Source: Thermothelomyces thermophilus ATCC 42464 (lineage: Eukaryota > Ascomycota > Sordariomycetes > Sordariales > Chaetomiaceae). From it: a DNA stretch of 64,000 nt. The DNA is taken from positions 2,976,001 through 3,040,000 of the forward strand of contig NC_016473.1 of NCBI RefSeq assembly GCF_000226095.1, read 5' to 3'. Position 1 is the first letter of the stretch, and each line of letters opens with the position of its first letter. This document shows positions 54,501-64,000 of the stretch, in pieces. The notes beneath the pieces were generated by a model. The model saw only the letters and a list, made by a program, of their open reading frames with translations, had not been told where the DNA came from and did no database searches. A program made the translations under genes and the position numbers.

Positions 54501-57500
54501 TGTAATAGGAGTAGTAGGTTGAGATAGGAGAAATCGCTAGTATTGCTATAGACGGAACCAAGTTCGTATACTACCAGAAAACCGAGAGACGAGACAAGAC
54601 TAGGGAAGTACCGAAGGAATACAAAGGATACCTAGCATTCGAACCAAAATATCTAGAAGGATTACTAGAACACAGCCTATAGGATTATAAGATTAAGCTT
54701 AAGGAAGGAGTATAACTAAAGTTCTTTAAGATCTACTATACAAGCTAGATATAGAATGAAGAACTTAAGCGATATTTAGAGGAGAACCTTCGAAGAGGAT
54801 ATATCTACCTATTAATATTGCTAGTAGGCTACCTAATCCTGTTTATGCCTAAGAAAGACGGAAAGCTATAGTTATATGTCGATTATTAGTAACTTAACGA
54901 ATAGACCGTGAAAAACCGATACCTATTACTGCTAATCTTACAGCTCCGAGATTAGTTAGTAGGAGCCTAATATTTTACGCGTCTTGACTTGCCATCGGCC
55001 TATAACTATATATAGATCAAAGAAGGCAACGAGTAGAAAACGGCCTTTAGGACACCCTATAGCTACTATAAGTACCTTGTCATGCTATTTAGACTTATAA
55101 ACACGCCAGTAACGTTCTAAGCCCTAATCGATCAAGCTATCTAACCCTTTCTTGACAAATTCGCGGTATATTATCTCAACGATATACTTATCTTCTCTAA
55201 GACGATAGACAAACACCAGAAGCACGTAAAAGTAGTACTAGATACGCTATATATATATAAGCTATCAGTTAACAAGGAAAAGAGCGAATTCCATGTTAGG
55301 AAGATGGTCTTTTTAGGATATAAGATATCTCTAGGACAAATTCGGATAGAACCTTTAAAGGTTAAAGCCATTAAGAATTGGCTACGACTAACATTAGTCA
55401 CGGAAGTACGAAGCTTTATCGGATTTGCAAACTTCTACCGGATATTCATTAGGAACTTTAGAGCAATCGTACAACCTTTGTACGAGCTTACTAAGAAGAA
55501 TGCTAAATTCCAATGGGAAGAATAACATGAGCAAGCATTTATACAAATCTGCGACGCTATTACCAAAGATCTAGTACTAGTACTGCCAGACCCTAAGAAG
55601 CCATTCGAGGTAGAAACGGATACTTTAGACTACGCCATTAGAGGATAATTAAGACAACGAGACGGATAAGGAAAGCTATATCCTATAGCCTTCTTTTTAA
55701 AGAAGCTTGACGAACTATGTCTTAATTATCTGATCTATAACAAGGAACTACTTGCGATTATCAAAGCTTTCAAGGAATGGCGACTATACCTTAGTAGCAT
55801 AATTGAACTAGTATAAGTATATATAGATTATAAGAACCTACGATACTTTACGATGACGAAGGAGCTTAATGGACAACAAATACGATAGGCAGAATTCCTT
55901 GTGGAATTTAACTTTGAGATCCACTATAAGAAGGGTAAAGAGAACGTACAAGCGGATATCTTAAGTTGACGAACAGATCATATAGAAGGATAAACGGGAA
56001 CGATATTACTATTGTTTAAGGAACAGATAGACAAAACGCTATATTACAAAACACAGACACCTATAGAAGATAATTTACTCGACTTGTTCCTAGAATGCTA
56101 CGTAATCTTTTAAGAAGAAAGGATTAACAAGGTATAGTATCAAGTAGCACCCGGACTACTAGTACCTAATAGAGTGGAAGAAAGAGATAGAAAACTCTAG
56201 TATCGAGATAAAGCGTATATCTACAATAAAGATCAATAGCTGCGGATGATTTGAGAACTCTACAAGTCGAAACTTGGAGGACACAAAGGAGTTACGAAGA
56301 CTGTCGTACAAGTTAAGAAACACTATGACTTTCTATAGTTAACGGCACAAGTTAAGGAAGTTATACGGAACTACGACATCTATAATCGAAGCAAAACGGC
56401 ACGATATAAGCTATATGGGCTACTTTAGCTATTACTAACAGCTGACAAACTATAGAGCTCGGTTATAATAGACTTTATTACAAAGCTATTAGAATCTAAG
56501 GATATAGCTATAGGAGTGACCTATAATATTATTCTTACTATAGTAGATCGCCTAACTAAATAGGCATACTTCTTTCCCTACAAGGAGTCCTAGATAGCTA
56601 AATAGCTAGTAGACGTAATCTATTGGCAAGTTACATCAGTATATGCTTGGCCGCAAGAATGGATCACCAATAGAGACACTAAGTTCGTATCGAAGTTCTG
56701 GCAAGCGTTAATGCAACGATTAGGCGTTAACAGCAAACTGTTAATAGCATATCACCTATAGACTAACGGACAAACGGAACGATTAAACTAAGTTATTAAG
56801 TAGTATCTCTATTCTTACGTTAACTACTAGTAAGACGACTAGGTCATGCTATTACCAATAGTATAACTCACCTATAACACGACGCCGATAGAAACGACTA
56901 AAGTCATACCGTTCTTCACAAACTATAGATATAAAGCAGACCTTAGGCAAGGACTAGAGGTCACAGTGCCAAGAGTAGTAGTTAAAGCGGAACAAATGTA
57001 TACACTATATGAAAAGCTTAAAAAGGAACTCGAGTTTGTCAAGACCAGAATAAAGAACTACTACGACAAATATAGGCTCGAGGGACCTCGCCTAGAGAGG
57101 GGAGATAAAGTCTACCTAATCGTACGAAACTTACAAACCAAACGACTAAGCGCGAAGCTAGACTTTAAGAAGGCCGGACCCTTCGTTATTAAAGAACGAA
57201 TTTCGACATCTAACTACTAACTATCGTTACCGTCATCTATATAACTACGGACGGATGTTTTTCATATTTCACTCCTCGAACTAGCACTAAAAAACGCTAA
57301 GGTTGCTACGTATATCGAAGCAGAAGACGAGGAAGAAGAATAAGACGTCGAAGGAATTCTAGATTTACATATTATCAATAGGGAACTATAGTACCTAGTT
57401 AAATAGCTTGATTTTAGACTAGAAGATAACTTATAGGAACTAGTTAAGAACTTGAACTGCCCTAAGAAACTAGAATAGTTCTACCGGCAGAACCCGGATT

Positions 57501-57502
57501 AA
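51558..57502 (+). pseudogene. Element 3 gag-pol of a chromovirus, RIP-inactivated
   Basis: Gag begins with ATG at 51558 and shows a coiled coil, then a capsid with LPSKYGGTREDL, RLEGKVLRWFEP and DEKIY. The CCHC knuckle reads Y-x2-Y-x4-H-x4-C, both first Cys changed to Tyr. The protease D-S-G-A reads D-S-R-A at 53996-54007. The RT catalytic box Y-L-D-D reads Y-L-N-D at 55172-55183, next to DILIFSKT. RNase H and integrase follow (DFITKLLES, TNRDTKFVSKFW, TNGQTERLN). The GPY/F module reads KKAGPFVIKE. The C-terminus is a chromodomain (EGILDLHIINRELQYLVK ... NLNCPKKLEQFYRQNPD). There are numerous TAG/TAA stops. With three catalytic or metal-binding sites hit it cannot be active. Confidence 0.88.
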
Positions 57503-58104
57503 CCGTAGGCACTAGCTCGGACAAAACAGCCAAGTTAGCCTCCGACAAATCTAAGCCTAAAGAAGACTAGTTAAACAGGACGTTAGCACCCTAGGACCGT
57601 ATATCACTAATAATACGTGCTTTGGAATCCTGCACCCTCCGTTCTTCTGCCTCTATTTCCTCTAAAGACTGTATGCCTTGACGAAATAGCTCGGAACCCT
57701 GCTCCTTTAAGAAACGTTTCTGGCGACGAAGACGAGCTAATCGACCGATAGCCGTCTGAAGTTAAGTCTAAAGGACAAAAAGGGCCTCTTTGGCATCGGC
57801 CTCTTCTTGTTCTATATACTTTTGTTTGGATATAATCTTTGTTACTATAAAAGATTAGCCACGAATATTAAGGCAATAAACCAGGTCACGAATAAGCAAA
57901 CGTTACGTTAGAACTATTGTAAGAACGACCCTAACATACGTACTTGCTATAGCAAGAAGAGCCTAACGCTATACGATAAGCCAAGTTCCGCTTAAAATAC
58001 TACGAACATGGTATGACGTCTATACTAGAAGAATCAATAAAAGAAGCAAGCATGGCGCGCTGTTAGGATTTCGAGGATCGGCGCTTAGAAACACGATTTG
58101 CCAT
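57444..58104 (-). pseudogene. Element 3 antisense accessory ORF (Zn2Cys6-like spacing plus coiled coil), best preserved
   Basis: ATG 58104 starts MANRVSKRRSSKS. Further on the frame reads P-C-S-stop-Y, six residues, Y, eight, Y-S-K-Y, six, Y. With Tyr as decayed Cys this is exactly C-x2-C-x6-C-x8-C-x2-C-x6-C. Later, in a shifted frame, a strong basic/acidic coiled coil reads RLARLRRQKRFLKEQGSEL then RQGIQSLEEIEAEERRVQ. The end at 57446-57444 lies inside the chromodomain-coding end of pol on the other strand. The combination of a Zn(II)2Cys6-like cluster and coiled coil suggests a DNA-binding dimer, which is inference. Frame changes between the two halves may hide an intron. Confidence 0.65.
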
Positions 58105-58229
58105 CTTATCAGTCACCAGTAATATAGAAAAAGGGAAAATTACGAGGTATACGTGGGAAGGATGTTAGCGCTATTTGAAACGGCCTAAAAGAGGGCTTTC
58201 GGGTCAAAAGCCTCGGAGGGAGGGTATCG

Positions 58230-58657
58230 TGTCACGGAAATATATATGCAGATGCCGCCTAAGCCACTGGCACGAACGGGCCAATCAAGCCGAAGGAATG
58301 ATAGACTAATTAGGACAGGATCACGCTTGGCAAGAAATGATCCTAGCAGAGGATTACTAGCTCATGATATGAGCTAGGTAAGCTAGTATGAATGATCACT
58401 ACGACTGCTAGTAATCCTAGGAGTATATATACATATAAATAGTCACTCGTTATGGTAGACTCTAGGAGTTTACCAGTGGTAATAATTATAATTACAGTAC
58501 TCATACTAAGCATTGCTGACTACTGTAAGAGACAACTCTAAGTGTTGTTGTGAACCCTTTGGCTTTACCGAATCCCTTAGACGACCTGTACGCTTGTCCT
58601 GCTTTACCTACCTCCGTCTGGACCCTTTTAGAAGAAGTCTGAGTTGGGTTTGTCACA
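58230..58657 (+). repeat. Element 3 3' LTR
   Basis: 428 bp, TGTCACGG to GGTTTGTCACA, preceded by the polypurine stretch GGAGGGAGGGTATCG. Confidence 0.92.
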
Positions 58658-59225
58658 AAATCTTCTTATCTTTATTACTAAAAACCTTCTAAAGCTCTTC
58701 TTTGAAACAGTTATAGGATCGAAAGACTGCTTATATAAATACGTCTTGGTCGTCTTCGTCTTCCTTAGTGAGATAGTTATTCTATATAGGCTTAAACTAT
58801 CTAAGTGCCTTACCTTCTAATCTTATAGCTATATAGAGGACTTTAGCTTTATCGTCTAGAAACTTATCATCATTAAGCTAGAAGTAGGATTAGAGGTTTA
58901 TTAGAAATCCTATAAGATTCTCCTTGGTTCCTCTATATTTGCTAGGTAGTTTGATCTTAATATGGCTTGCTTTGGCGCCCTCGAATGCCTTGATTTTAGC
59001 GTAGGCCTCGTTAACTAGTTTCTATAAGTGCTTTTCGCCGTTCTTAAGTTCCTTAATTTAAGCTTAAGCAGCCTTGTCTCTCTAGTCTAACTCCTAGATT
59101 CGCTAATAGAGTTAACTTAGCTAGGTAAGTAGCTGTTTGGCTATGACGTTAGTAGCTATGTCGATATTAAGGTCGAAGTTACCTCCGTTCTGAACTATAA
59201 TAGAACAAAGGGAGTAGTAATAACG

Positions 59226-59603
59226 TGTGACGAACCTAACTTAGACTTCTTCTAAAAGGGTTTAGACGAAGGTAGATTAAGTAAGATAAGTAAGCAGGTC
59301 GTCTAAGGGATTTGGTAAAGCTAAAGGGTTTATAATAACATTAGAGTTATCTCTTATAGTAATTAGTAATGCTTAGTATAAGTACTGTAATTATAATTAT
59401 TACTACTAGTGAACTCCTAGAGTCTACTATAACGAGTAATTATTTATATATATATATACTTCTGTTAGTTGCTTATAGTCCCCTTTTATCCTATCTTTAG
59501 ATCGCCTTTAATAGCTAGCTATCCCCTGTTATCTTTCTCTTTTAGGCAATTGTTCGCCTGTAGTAGCCTACGCTCCCTAGCGATCCTATATTAGCCTCGC
59601 TTC
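59226..59603 (-). repeat. Element 2 5' LTR (type B), interrupted
   Basis: It begins TGTGACGAACCTAAC and matches 44508 onward up to GCCTCGCTTC, where element 4 starts. In the uninterrupted LTR at 44508-44959 about 75 more bases follow that point. Confidence 0.85.
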
Positions 59604-61588
59604 TGTGACGAACCTAACTCAGACTTCTTCTAAAAGGGTTTAGACGAAGGTAGATTAAGTAGGACAAGCAGGCAGGTCGTCTAAGGGATTCGGTAAAGCC
59701 AAAGGGTTTATAACAACACTAGAGTTATCTCTTATAGTAATTAATAACGATGCTTAGTATAAGTACTATAATTATAAGGGGTTGCTATTACTAGTAAACT
59801 CCTAAAGTCTACCGTAACGAGTGACTATCTATATATATATATATAATCCTAGTGATCATTCCTGATTATAGTAATTATAAGTGATCGTATAGTAGTGATC
59901 ACCCTAATCACTAGTGAGCATAGTAATCACTATGCTTCCTATGTTGTAATTAGTCCTTTCGTTCCTTTGACTTGATTAGCCCATTCGTGCCAGTAGCTTA
60001 GGCGGCATCTGTATACATATTTCCGTGACATGATGCCCTCCCTCCGAGGCTTTCGACCTGAAAGCCCTCTTTAGGTTGTCTCAAATAGCGCTAATATCCC
60101 TTGCGTTCCTTATACGTATTTTTCTCCTTAGCCCCTTATTACCCTTTGTACTATTAATTATACCGTCTGATATACGTAGATCCCTAGTATCTATTCGTCG
60201 TAAGTGTTTAGCTTAGTTTATTTCTGATCACGGGTTCGTAGTAATAGTATGTTCCTATTATATAGAGTATAACTAAGTATACAAAATGATTAAAAAATCT
60301 CGTCACTACAAGGCTTATATATATTAAGGTTATACTTACAATAGTTCTAGTGTTCTAGTTTCTTCTTATAAGTTCCTATTTTCTTATAAGAGTATATCCC
60401 TAATCGTAATATAGTAGATCGTATCATACGTAAGCAACGTCATTTAAAGGCTAAAGAGAAAGAGGCCAAAGCCTTGCTATAAGAATATTAACGCAAAGCT
60501 TCTAAGGCATTGGCCTGTCTGACTTAGGTCTATAAATAACGAGAGTTCCTAGTAGAGAAGGGGGTAGATATGGTTATATGGGGTTTGTCGAATGTAGACA
60601 AATTAGAGGCAGTAGAATAATAGGAATCAGAGGCCATTATATAACTTAATAGTAGTATCGACGTTATTAACTAGGGCGCTATTTTCGGTTCTGTCCTAGG
60701 TTTGCCTTTGGCTAATCCAGGTTTTACTAATAGAACTATTCTAGTTTCTTAGAGCAGTTTAAATTCTTGACAAGTTCCTATAAGTTATCTTCTAGTCCAA
60801 AATCAAGCCATTTAACTAGGTACTATAGTTCCCTATTAATAATACGTAAATCTAGAATTTCTTCGATATTCTATTCTTTCTCTTCGTCTTCTACTTCGAT
60901 ATATATAGCAACCTTAGTGTTCTTTAGTACTAGTTCAAGAAGTGAAATATAAAAAACATCTGTCTGTAGTTATATAGATAATAGTAACGATAGTCGGTAG
61001 TTAGATATTAAGATTCGTTCTTTGATAACGAAGGGTCCGACCTTCTTAAAGTCTAGCTTCGTGCTTGGTTGTTTAGTTCGTAAGTTTCGTACGATTAGGT
61101 AGACTTTGTCTTCCCTCTCTAGGCAAGGTCCCTCAAGCCTATATTTGTCGTAGTAGTTCTTTATTCTAGTCTTAACAAACTTAAGTTTCTTTTTGAGCTC
61201 TTTATATAGTATATACATTTATTCCACTTTGACTACTACTCTCGGCACTATGACCTCTAGTCCTTACCTAAGGTCTACTTTATATCTGTAATTCGCGAAG
61301 AACGGTATAACTTTGGTCGTTTCCGTTAGTGTTATATTATAAGCGAGTTATGCTATTAGTAATAGTATAACCTAGTTATCCTGCTAGTAGTTAACGTAAG
61401 AGCGGAGGTACTACTCGATAACTTAGTTTAGTCGCTCTGTTTGTCTGTTAATCTATAGGTAATATACTATTAATAGCTTGCTATTAATGCCTAATCGTTA
61501 CATTAACGCTTGCTAGAACTTTAATACAAACTTAGTATCTCTGTCAGTAATCTATTCTTATAGCTAAGCATATACTAATATAACTTGC
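59604..61588 (-). mobile_element. Element 4: 3' end of a chromovirus inserted in the element 2 LTR
   Basis: The 3' LTR is 59604-60030 (427 bp, type A), starting TGTGACG and ending CCGTGACA. The interior 60031-61588 covers the antisense ORF region, the chromodomain and the integrase C-terminal half on the minus strand. It then stops at AACTTGC, where element 5 begins. The rest must lie beyond the window if the nest is regular. RIP decay is heavy. Confidence 0.82.
60244..60770 (+). pseudogene. Element 4 antisense accessory ORF, RIP-decayed
   Basis: Homologous to the element 1 copy. The start codon is now ATA (60244). Codon 3 is still TGT (Cys), where element 1 has TAT, and codon 6 is TAT, where element 1 has TGC. 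The remaining cluster positions are TAY in both. The coiled-coil part and the C-terminal LVS-stop-SSLNS tail can be followed to 60770. Confidence 0.6.
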
Positions 61589-63591
61589 TATGACGAACCT
61601 AACTCAGACTTCTTCTAAAAGGGTTTAGGCAAAGGTAGGTTAAACGGGACAAACGTGTAAGTCGTCTAAGGGATTCGGTAAAGCCAAAGGGTTCATAACG
61701 ACACTAGAGTTGTCTCCTACAATGGTCAGTGATGCTTGGTATGAGTACTTGTGATTATAGGTTGTAGTTACTATCACTGGTAAACTCCCAGAGTCTACCA
61801 TAACGAGTGACTATCTACATGTATATATAATCCTAGGATCACTCTTTATCTAGTGATCCTTTGTCGTCTAGATCACGGCTGCGATAGTGATCCTATAGCG
61901 TATGGATCACTTTGCCAAGCGTGATCCTTTCCTGATTAGTCCGTTTGTGCCTGCTGTTCTATTGGCTTATTGGGGAAGGCGGCTTAGGCGGCGTCCTACA
62001 TATATATTTCCGTGATACGATGCCCCTCCTTTAAGGCTTTTGACCCGAAAGCCTATCTTAGGCCGTTTTAAATAGCGCTAATAACCCTTAGTAAGTTGTC
62101 TCCCGTGTTTCCCTCTTTCTTTTGTATACTGCTGACAATATGTCTTGTATAGCAAAGCGTTTGATAAAAAGATCTGTAAAGACCGAGGAGCGTATTGCCC
62201 TGGCTGCTGCTATTAACGAGCTAGGGTTTGAAGTGATGCCTTATTCTTTTTATTTTTCTTGTGGCCTCTACTGCTGTATAATAGAGAGTTCTTCTTGTTA
62301 CGGTAAATATATTTGTTATAGGAGGTCGTATAACGGTTCTAGGGTTCTAGTCTTATCTTGTCGGTGTTCCCTTGTTAATATATTTTTCTTATATTAACTT
62401 CCGTAGTATCCTATATTATAGACAAATCGAAGCGCCTCGACCGATTAGAATAAGATGCTAAGGAGGCTCTCTATACTAACCACGATTCATTAGTAAAAGC
62501 ATAGCATCGTCTAGACTAGTCTCTAGCTTGTTTAGACCGCATTCGTCGTCAAAAGCGATCGTTATTATCTCGAGGGTCAGAGATAGTTCGCTAGGGTCTT
62601 ATATCTTTAGATAAATTAGAAGAGGTAGAGCAATAGGAATTAGGGGCGGTTCTAGGTATATAGCTTAATAGTAATATTAACGTTATTAACTAGGACGCTA
62701 TCTTTAATTCTATCCTAGGTTTTTCTTTAGTTAATCCGGGTTCTACTAGTAGAACTATTCTAGTTTCTTAGGGCAGTTCAAATTCTTAACTAGTTCCTAT
62801 AAGTTATCCTCTAGTCCAAAATCAAGCCATTTAACTAGATACTATAGTTCCTTATTAATAATATATAAATCTAGAATTTCTTCGATGTCCTATTTTTCCT
62901 CTTTGTCCTTTGCTTCGATATTTATAGCGATTTTAGCGTTCTTCGGCGCTAGTTCGAGAAGTGAAATATAAAAAACATCTGTCTATAATCGCATAGATGA
63001 TAGTAACGATAGTTAGTAGTTAGATGTCAAAATTCGTTTCTTGATAACGAAGGGTCTGACCTTCTTGAAGTCTAGCTTTGTACTTAGTTGTTTAGTTTAT
63101 AGGTTTCGTACGATTAGGTAGACTTTGTCTCCCCTCTTAAGGCAAGGTCCCTTGAGCCTATGTTTGTCGTAGTAGTTCTTTATTCTAGTTCTAATAAACT
63201 TAAGTTCCTTTTTAAGCTTCTTATATAGTACGTACATTTGTTCTACTTTAACTGTTGCTCTCGGCACTGTGACCTCTAGTCCTTGCCTAAGGTCTGCTTT
63301 ATATCTGTAGTTTGTGAAGAACGGTATAACTTTGGTTGTTTCCGTTAGCATTATATTATAAGCAAGTTATACTATTAGTAATAATATGACCTAGTCATCT
63401 TGCTAGTAGTTAACGTAAGAACAGAGGTATTACTTGATAACTTGGTTTAGTCGCTCCGTTTGTCTATTAGTCTGTAGGTAATATACTATTAATAGCTTAC
63501 TATTAATACCTAATCGTTATATTAACGCTTACTAGAACTTCGATATAAACTTAGTATCTCTATTAGTAATCTATTCCTATATGTTACGGAA
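61589..63591 (-). mobile_element. Element 5: 3' end of a chromovirus inserted in element 4
   Basis: The 3' LTR is 61589-62017 (429 bp), starting TATGACG (decayed TGTGACG) and ending GTGATA. The interior 62018-63591 holds the antisense ORF region, chromodomain and integrase C-terminal part on the minus strand, and breaks off where element 6 starts. The break lies within about 30 bases of the position at which element 4 is broken. Confidence 0.82.
62140..62789 (+). pseudogene. Element 5 antisense accessory ORF, divergent N-terminus
   Basis: It starts MSCIAKRLIKRSVKTEERIA, unrelated to the element 1 and 4 copies. Residues 35, 38, 54, 57 and 64 are Tyr and 45 is Cys, giving C-x2-C-x6-C-x8-C-x2-C-x6-C when Tyr is read as decayed Cys. 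The frame is open for 86 codons from the ATG. A later coiled-coil part reads CLDRIRRQKRSLLSRGSEIVR then GLISLDKLEEVE, with TAG codons. It ends LVS-stop-GSSNS at 62789. Confidence 0.65.
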
Positions 63592-64000
63592 ATATACATG
63601 CAGATGCCGCCTAAGCCACTAGCACAAATGGGCTAATCAAGTCAAAGGAACGAAAGGACCAATTACAGCATAGGAAGCATAATGATCACTACGCTCACCA
63701 GTAATCAGAGTAATCACCGCCATACGATCACTCACGATTACCGTGATCAGGAATGATCACTAGGATTATATATATATATAGATAGTCACTCGTTATAATG
63801 GACTCTGAGAGTTTACCAGTGGTAACAATCATAATCATAGTACTTATACCAAGCATTGCTAATTACTATAAGAGACAACTCTAAGTGTTATTATAAACCC
63901 TTTGGCTTTACCGAATCCCTCAGACGACCTGCCTACTTGTCCCGCTTTACCTACCTCCGTCTAGACCCTTTTAGAAGAAGTCTAAGTTAGGTTTGTCATA
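63592..64000 (+). mobile_element. Element 6: 5' LTR of a plus-strand chromovirus inserted in element 5
   Basis: It begins TGTTACGGAAATATAC (decayed TGTCACGG) and runs to the window edge at TTTGTCATA, the decayed LTR terminus. The U3 contains several TGATCA/GATCAC units as in the type A LTRs. The interior lies outside the window. Confidence 0.8.

Larger units (their letters stand above)
51103..58657 (+). mobile_element. Element 3: complete 7,555-bp chromovirus nested in element 2, with target duplication
   Basis: LTRs 51103-51530 and 58230-58657 are both 428 bp, begin TGTCACGG and end GTCACA. A perfect 5-bp target duplication AAATC flanks it (51098-51102 and 58658-58662). Element 2 is continuous across this point, so it is a younger, opposite insertion. 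By eye the LTRs differ at about 40 positions, all transitions, with no indel. The interior holds Gag (from 51558), a zinc knuckle (52500-52541), protease (53996-54007), RT (55172-55183), RNase H (about 55540-55970), integrase (about 56230-57170), GPY/F (about 57176), a chromodomain (57348-57500), an antisense ORF and a polypurine tract (about 58211-58229). It is the least decayed copy, but it is inactive. Confidence 0.93.
45700..59197 (-). pseudogene. Element 2 gag-pol, RIP-inactivated and interrupted
   Basis: Two segments, 59197-58658 and 51102-about 45700, flank element 3. The Gag start codon is decayed to ATA. RT, integrase, GPY/F and chromodomain segments can be aligned with element 1 throughout, but stops occur every few dozen codons. 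Confidence 0.75.
44508..59603 (-). mobile_element. Element 2: chromovirus split by element 3 and cut by element 4
   Basis: Coding strand is minus. The 3' LTR is 44508-44959. The interior is 44960-51102 plus 58658-59225, about 6.7 kb once element 3 is removed. The 5' LTR is 59226-59603, interrupted before its end by element 4. Both LTRs are of the same U3 type B (shared GCTTATAGTCCCCTTTTATC block), unlike in element 1, so this pair belongs together. RT YLDD is intact at 48014-48025. The insertion of element 3 falls in gag; joining the flanks restores a continuous match to element 1 around its coordinate 43160. RIP damage is heavier than in element 3. Confidence 0.85.

Noticed and set aside
36505-64000. 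CRISPR-like or satellite array
   Set aside because: The repeats are LTR and element copies of 0.4-7.5 kb, not regularly spaced short repeats.

Overview
The window comes from a filamentous ascomycete, most likely a Sordariomycete. Chaetomiaceae-like is a guess from gene content, GC-rich coding DNA and very strong RIP-type decay. Genes have short GT-AG introns with CTAAC/CTGAC-like branch sites. Housekeeping proteins such as cytosolic PheRS and GluRS, mitochondrial L1, COG2, HapX and a PNS1-type transporter are readily recognised.

Part A, about 1-34,600, is gene-bearing and GC-rich. In order it holds: the 5' end of cytosolic phenylalanyl-tRNA synthetase beta (minus); a 1,922-residue low-complexity protein with a possible GAPVD1/RasGAP-like region (minus); the iron regulator HapX (minus), divergent from a COG2-like Golgi tether subunit (plus); mitochondrial ribosomal L1 (minus), divergent from cytosolic glutamyl-tRNA synthetase (plus); a PNS1/CTL transporter with a GC-AG intron (plus); an orphan N-terminal domain of the STAND/NACHT type; a DUF3431 membrane protein (minus); a cysteine-rich single-pass membrane protein (plus); an unrecognised poly-Q protein (minus); a decayed dehydrogenase tail; a seven-helix fungal-rhodopsin-domain protein (plus); a small Gag-like single-exon gene (plus); and a broken secreted protein gene (minus). 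Gene quality falls towards the right: relics and lineage-specific genes cluster from about 23 kb onward.

Part B, about 34,640-64,000, is AT-rich, full of TpA and contains no intact gene. From 36.5 kb it is a nest of one Ty3/gypsy chromovirus family. Element 1 (36667-44185) has two LTRs with different U3 regions. Element 2 (44508-51102 plus 58658-59603) is split by a full-length, oppositely oriented element 3 (51103-58657) flanked by a perfect AAATC target duplication. The 5' LTR of element 2 is itself entered by element 4, which is entered by element 5, which is entered by element 6. Every reading frame is broken by G:C to A:T transitions.

The most interesting signal is in these elements. 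Between the chromodomain of pol and the 3' LTR, all five copies that cover the region carry an antisense reading frame. Allowing TGY to TAY decay, four copies share one exact cysteine spacing, C-x2-C-x6-C-x8-C-x2-C-x6-C, as in Zn(II)2Cys6 domains. Element 2 matches only its second half. A basic coiled-coil segment follows, and the 3' end overlaps the chromodomain end of pol tail to tail. Sequence around the cysteines differs strongly between copies while gag-pol stays similar, so this looks like a fast-changing accessory gene of the transposon.
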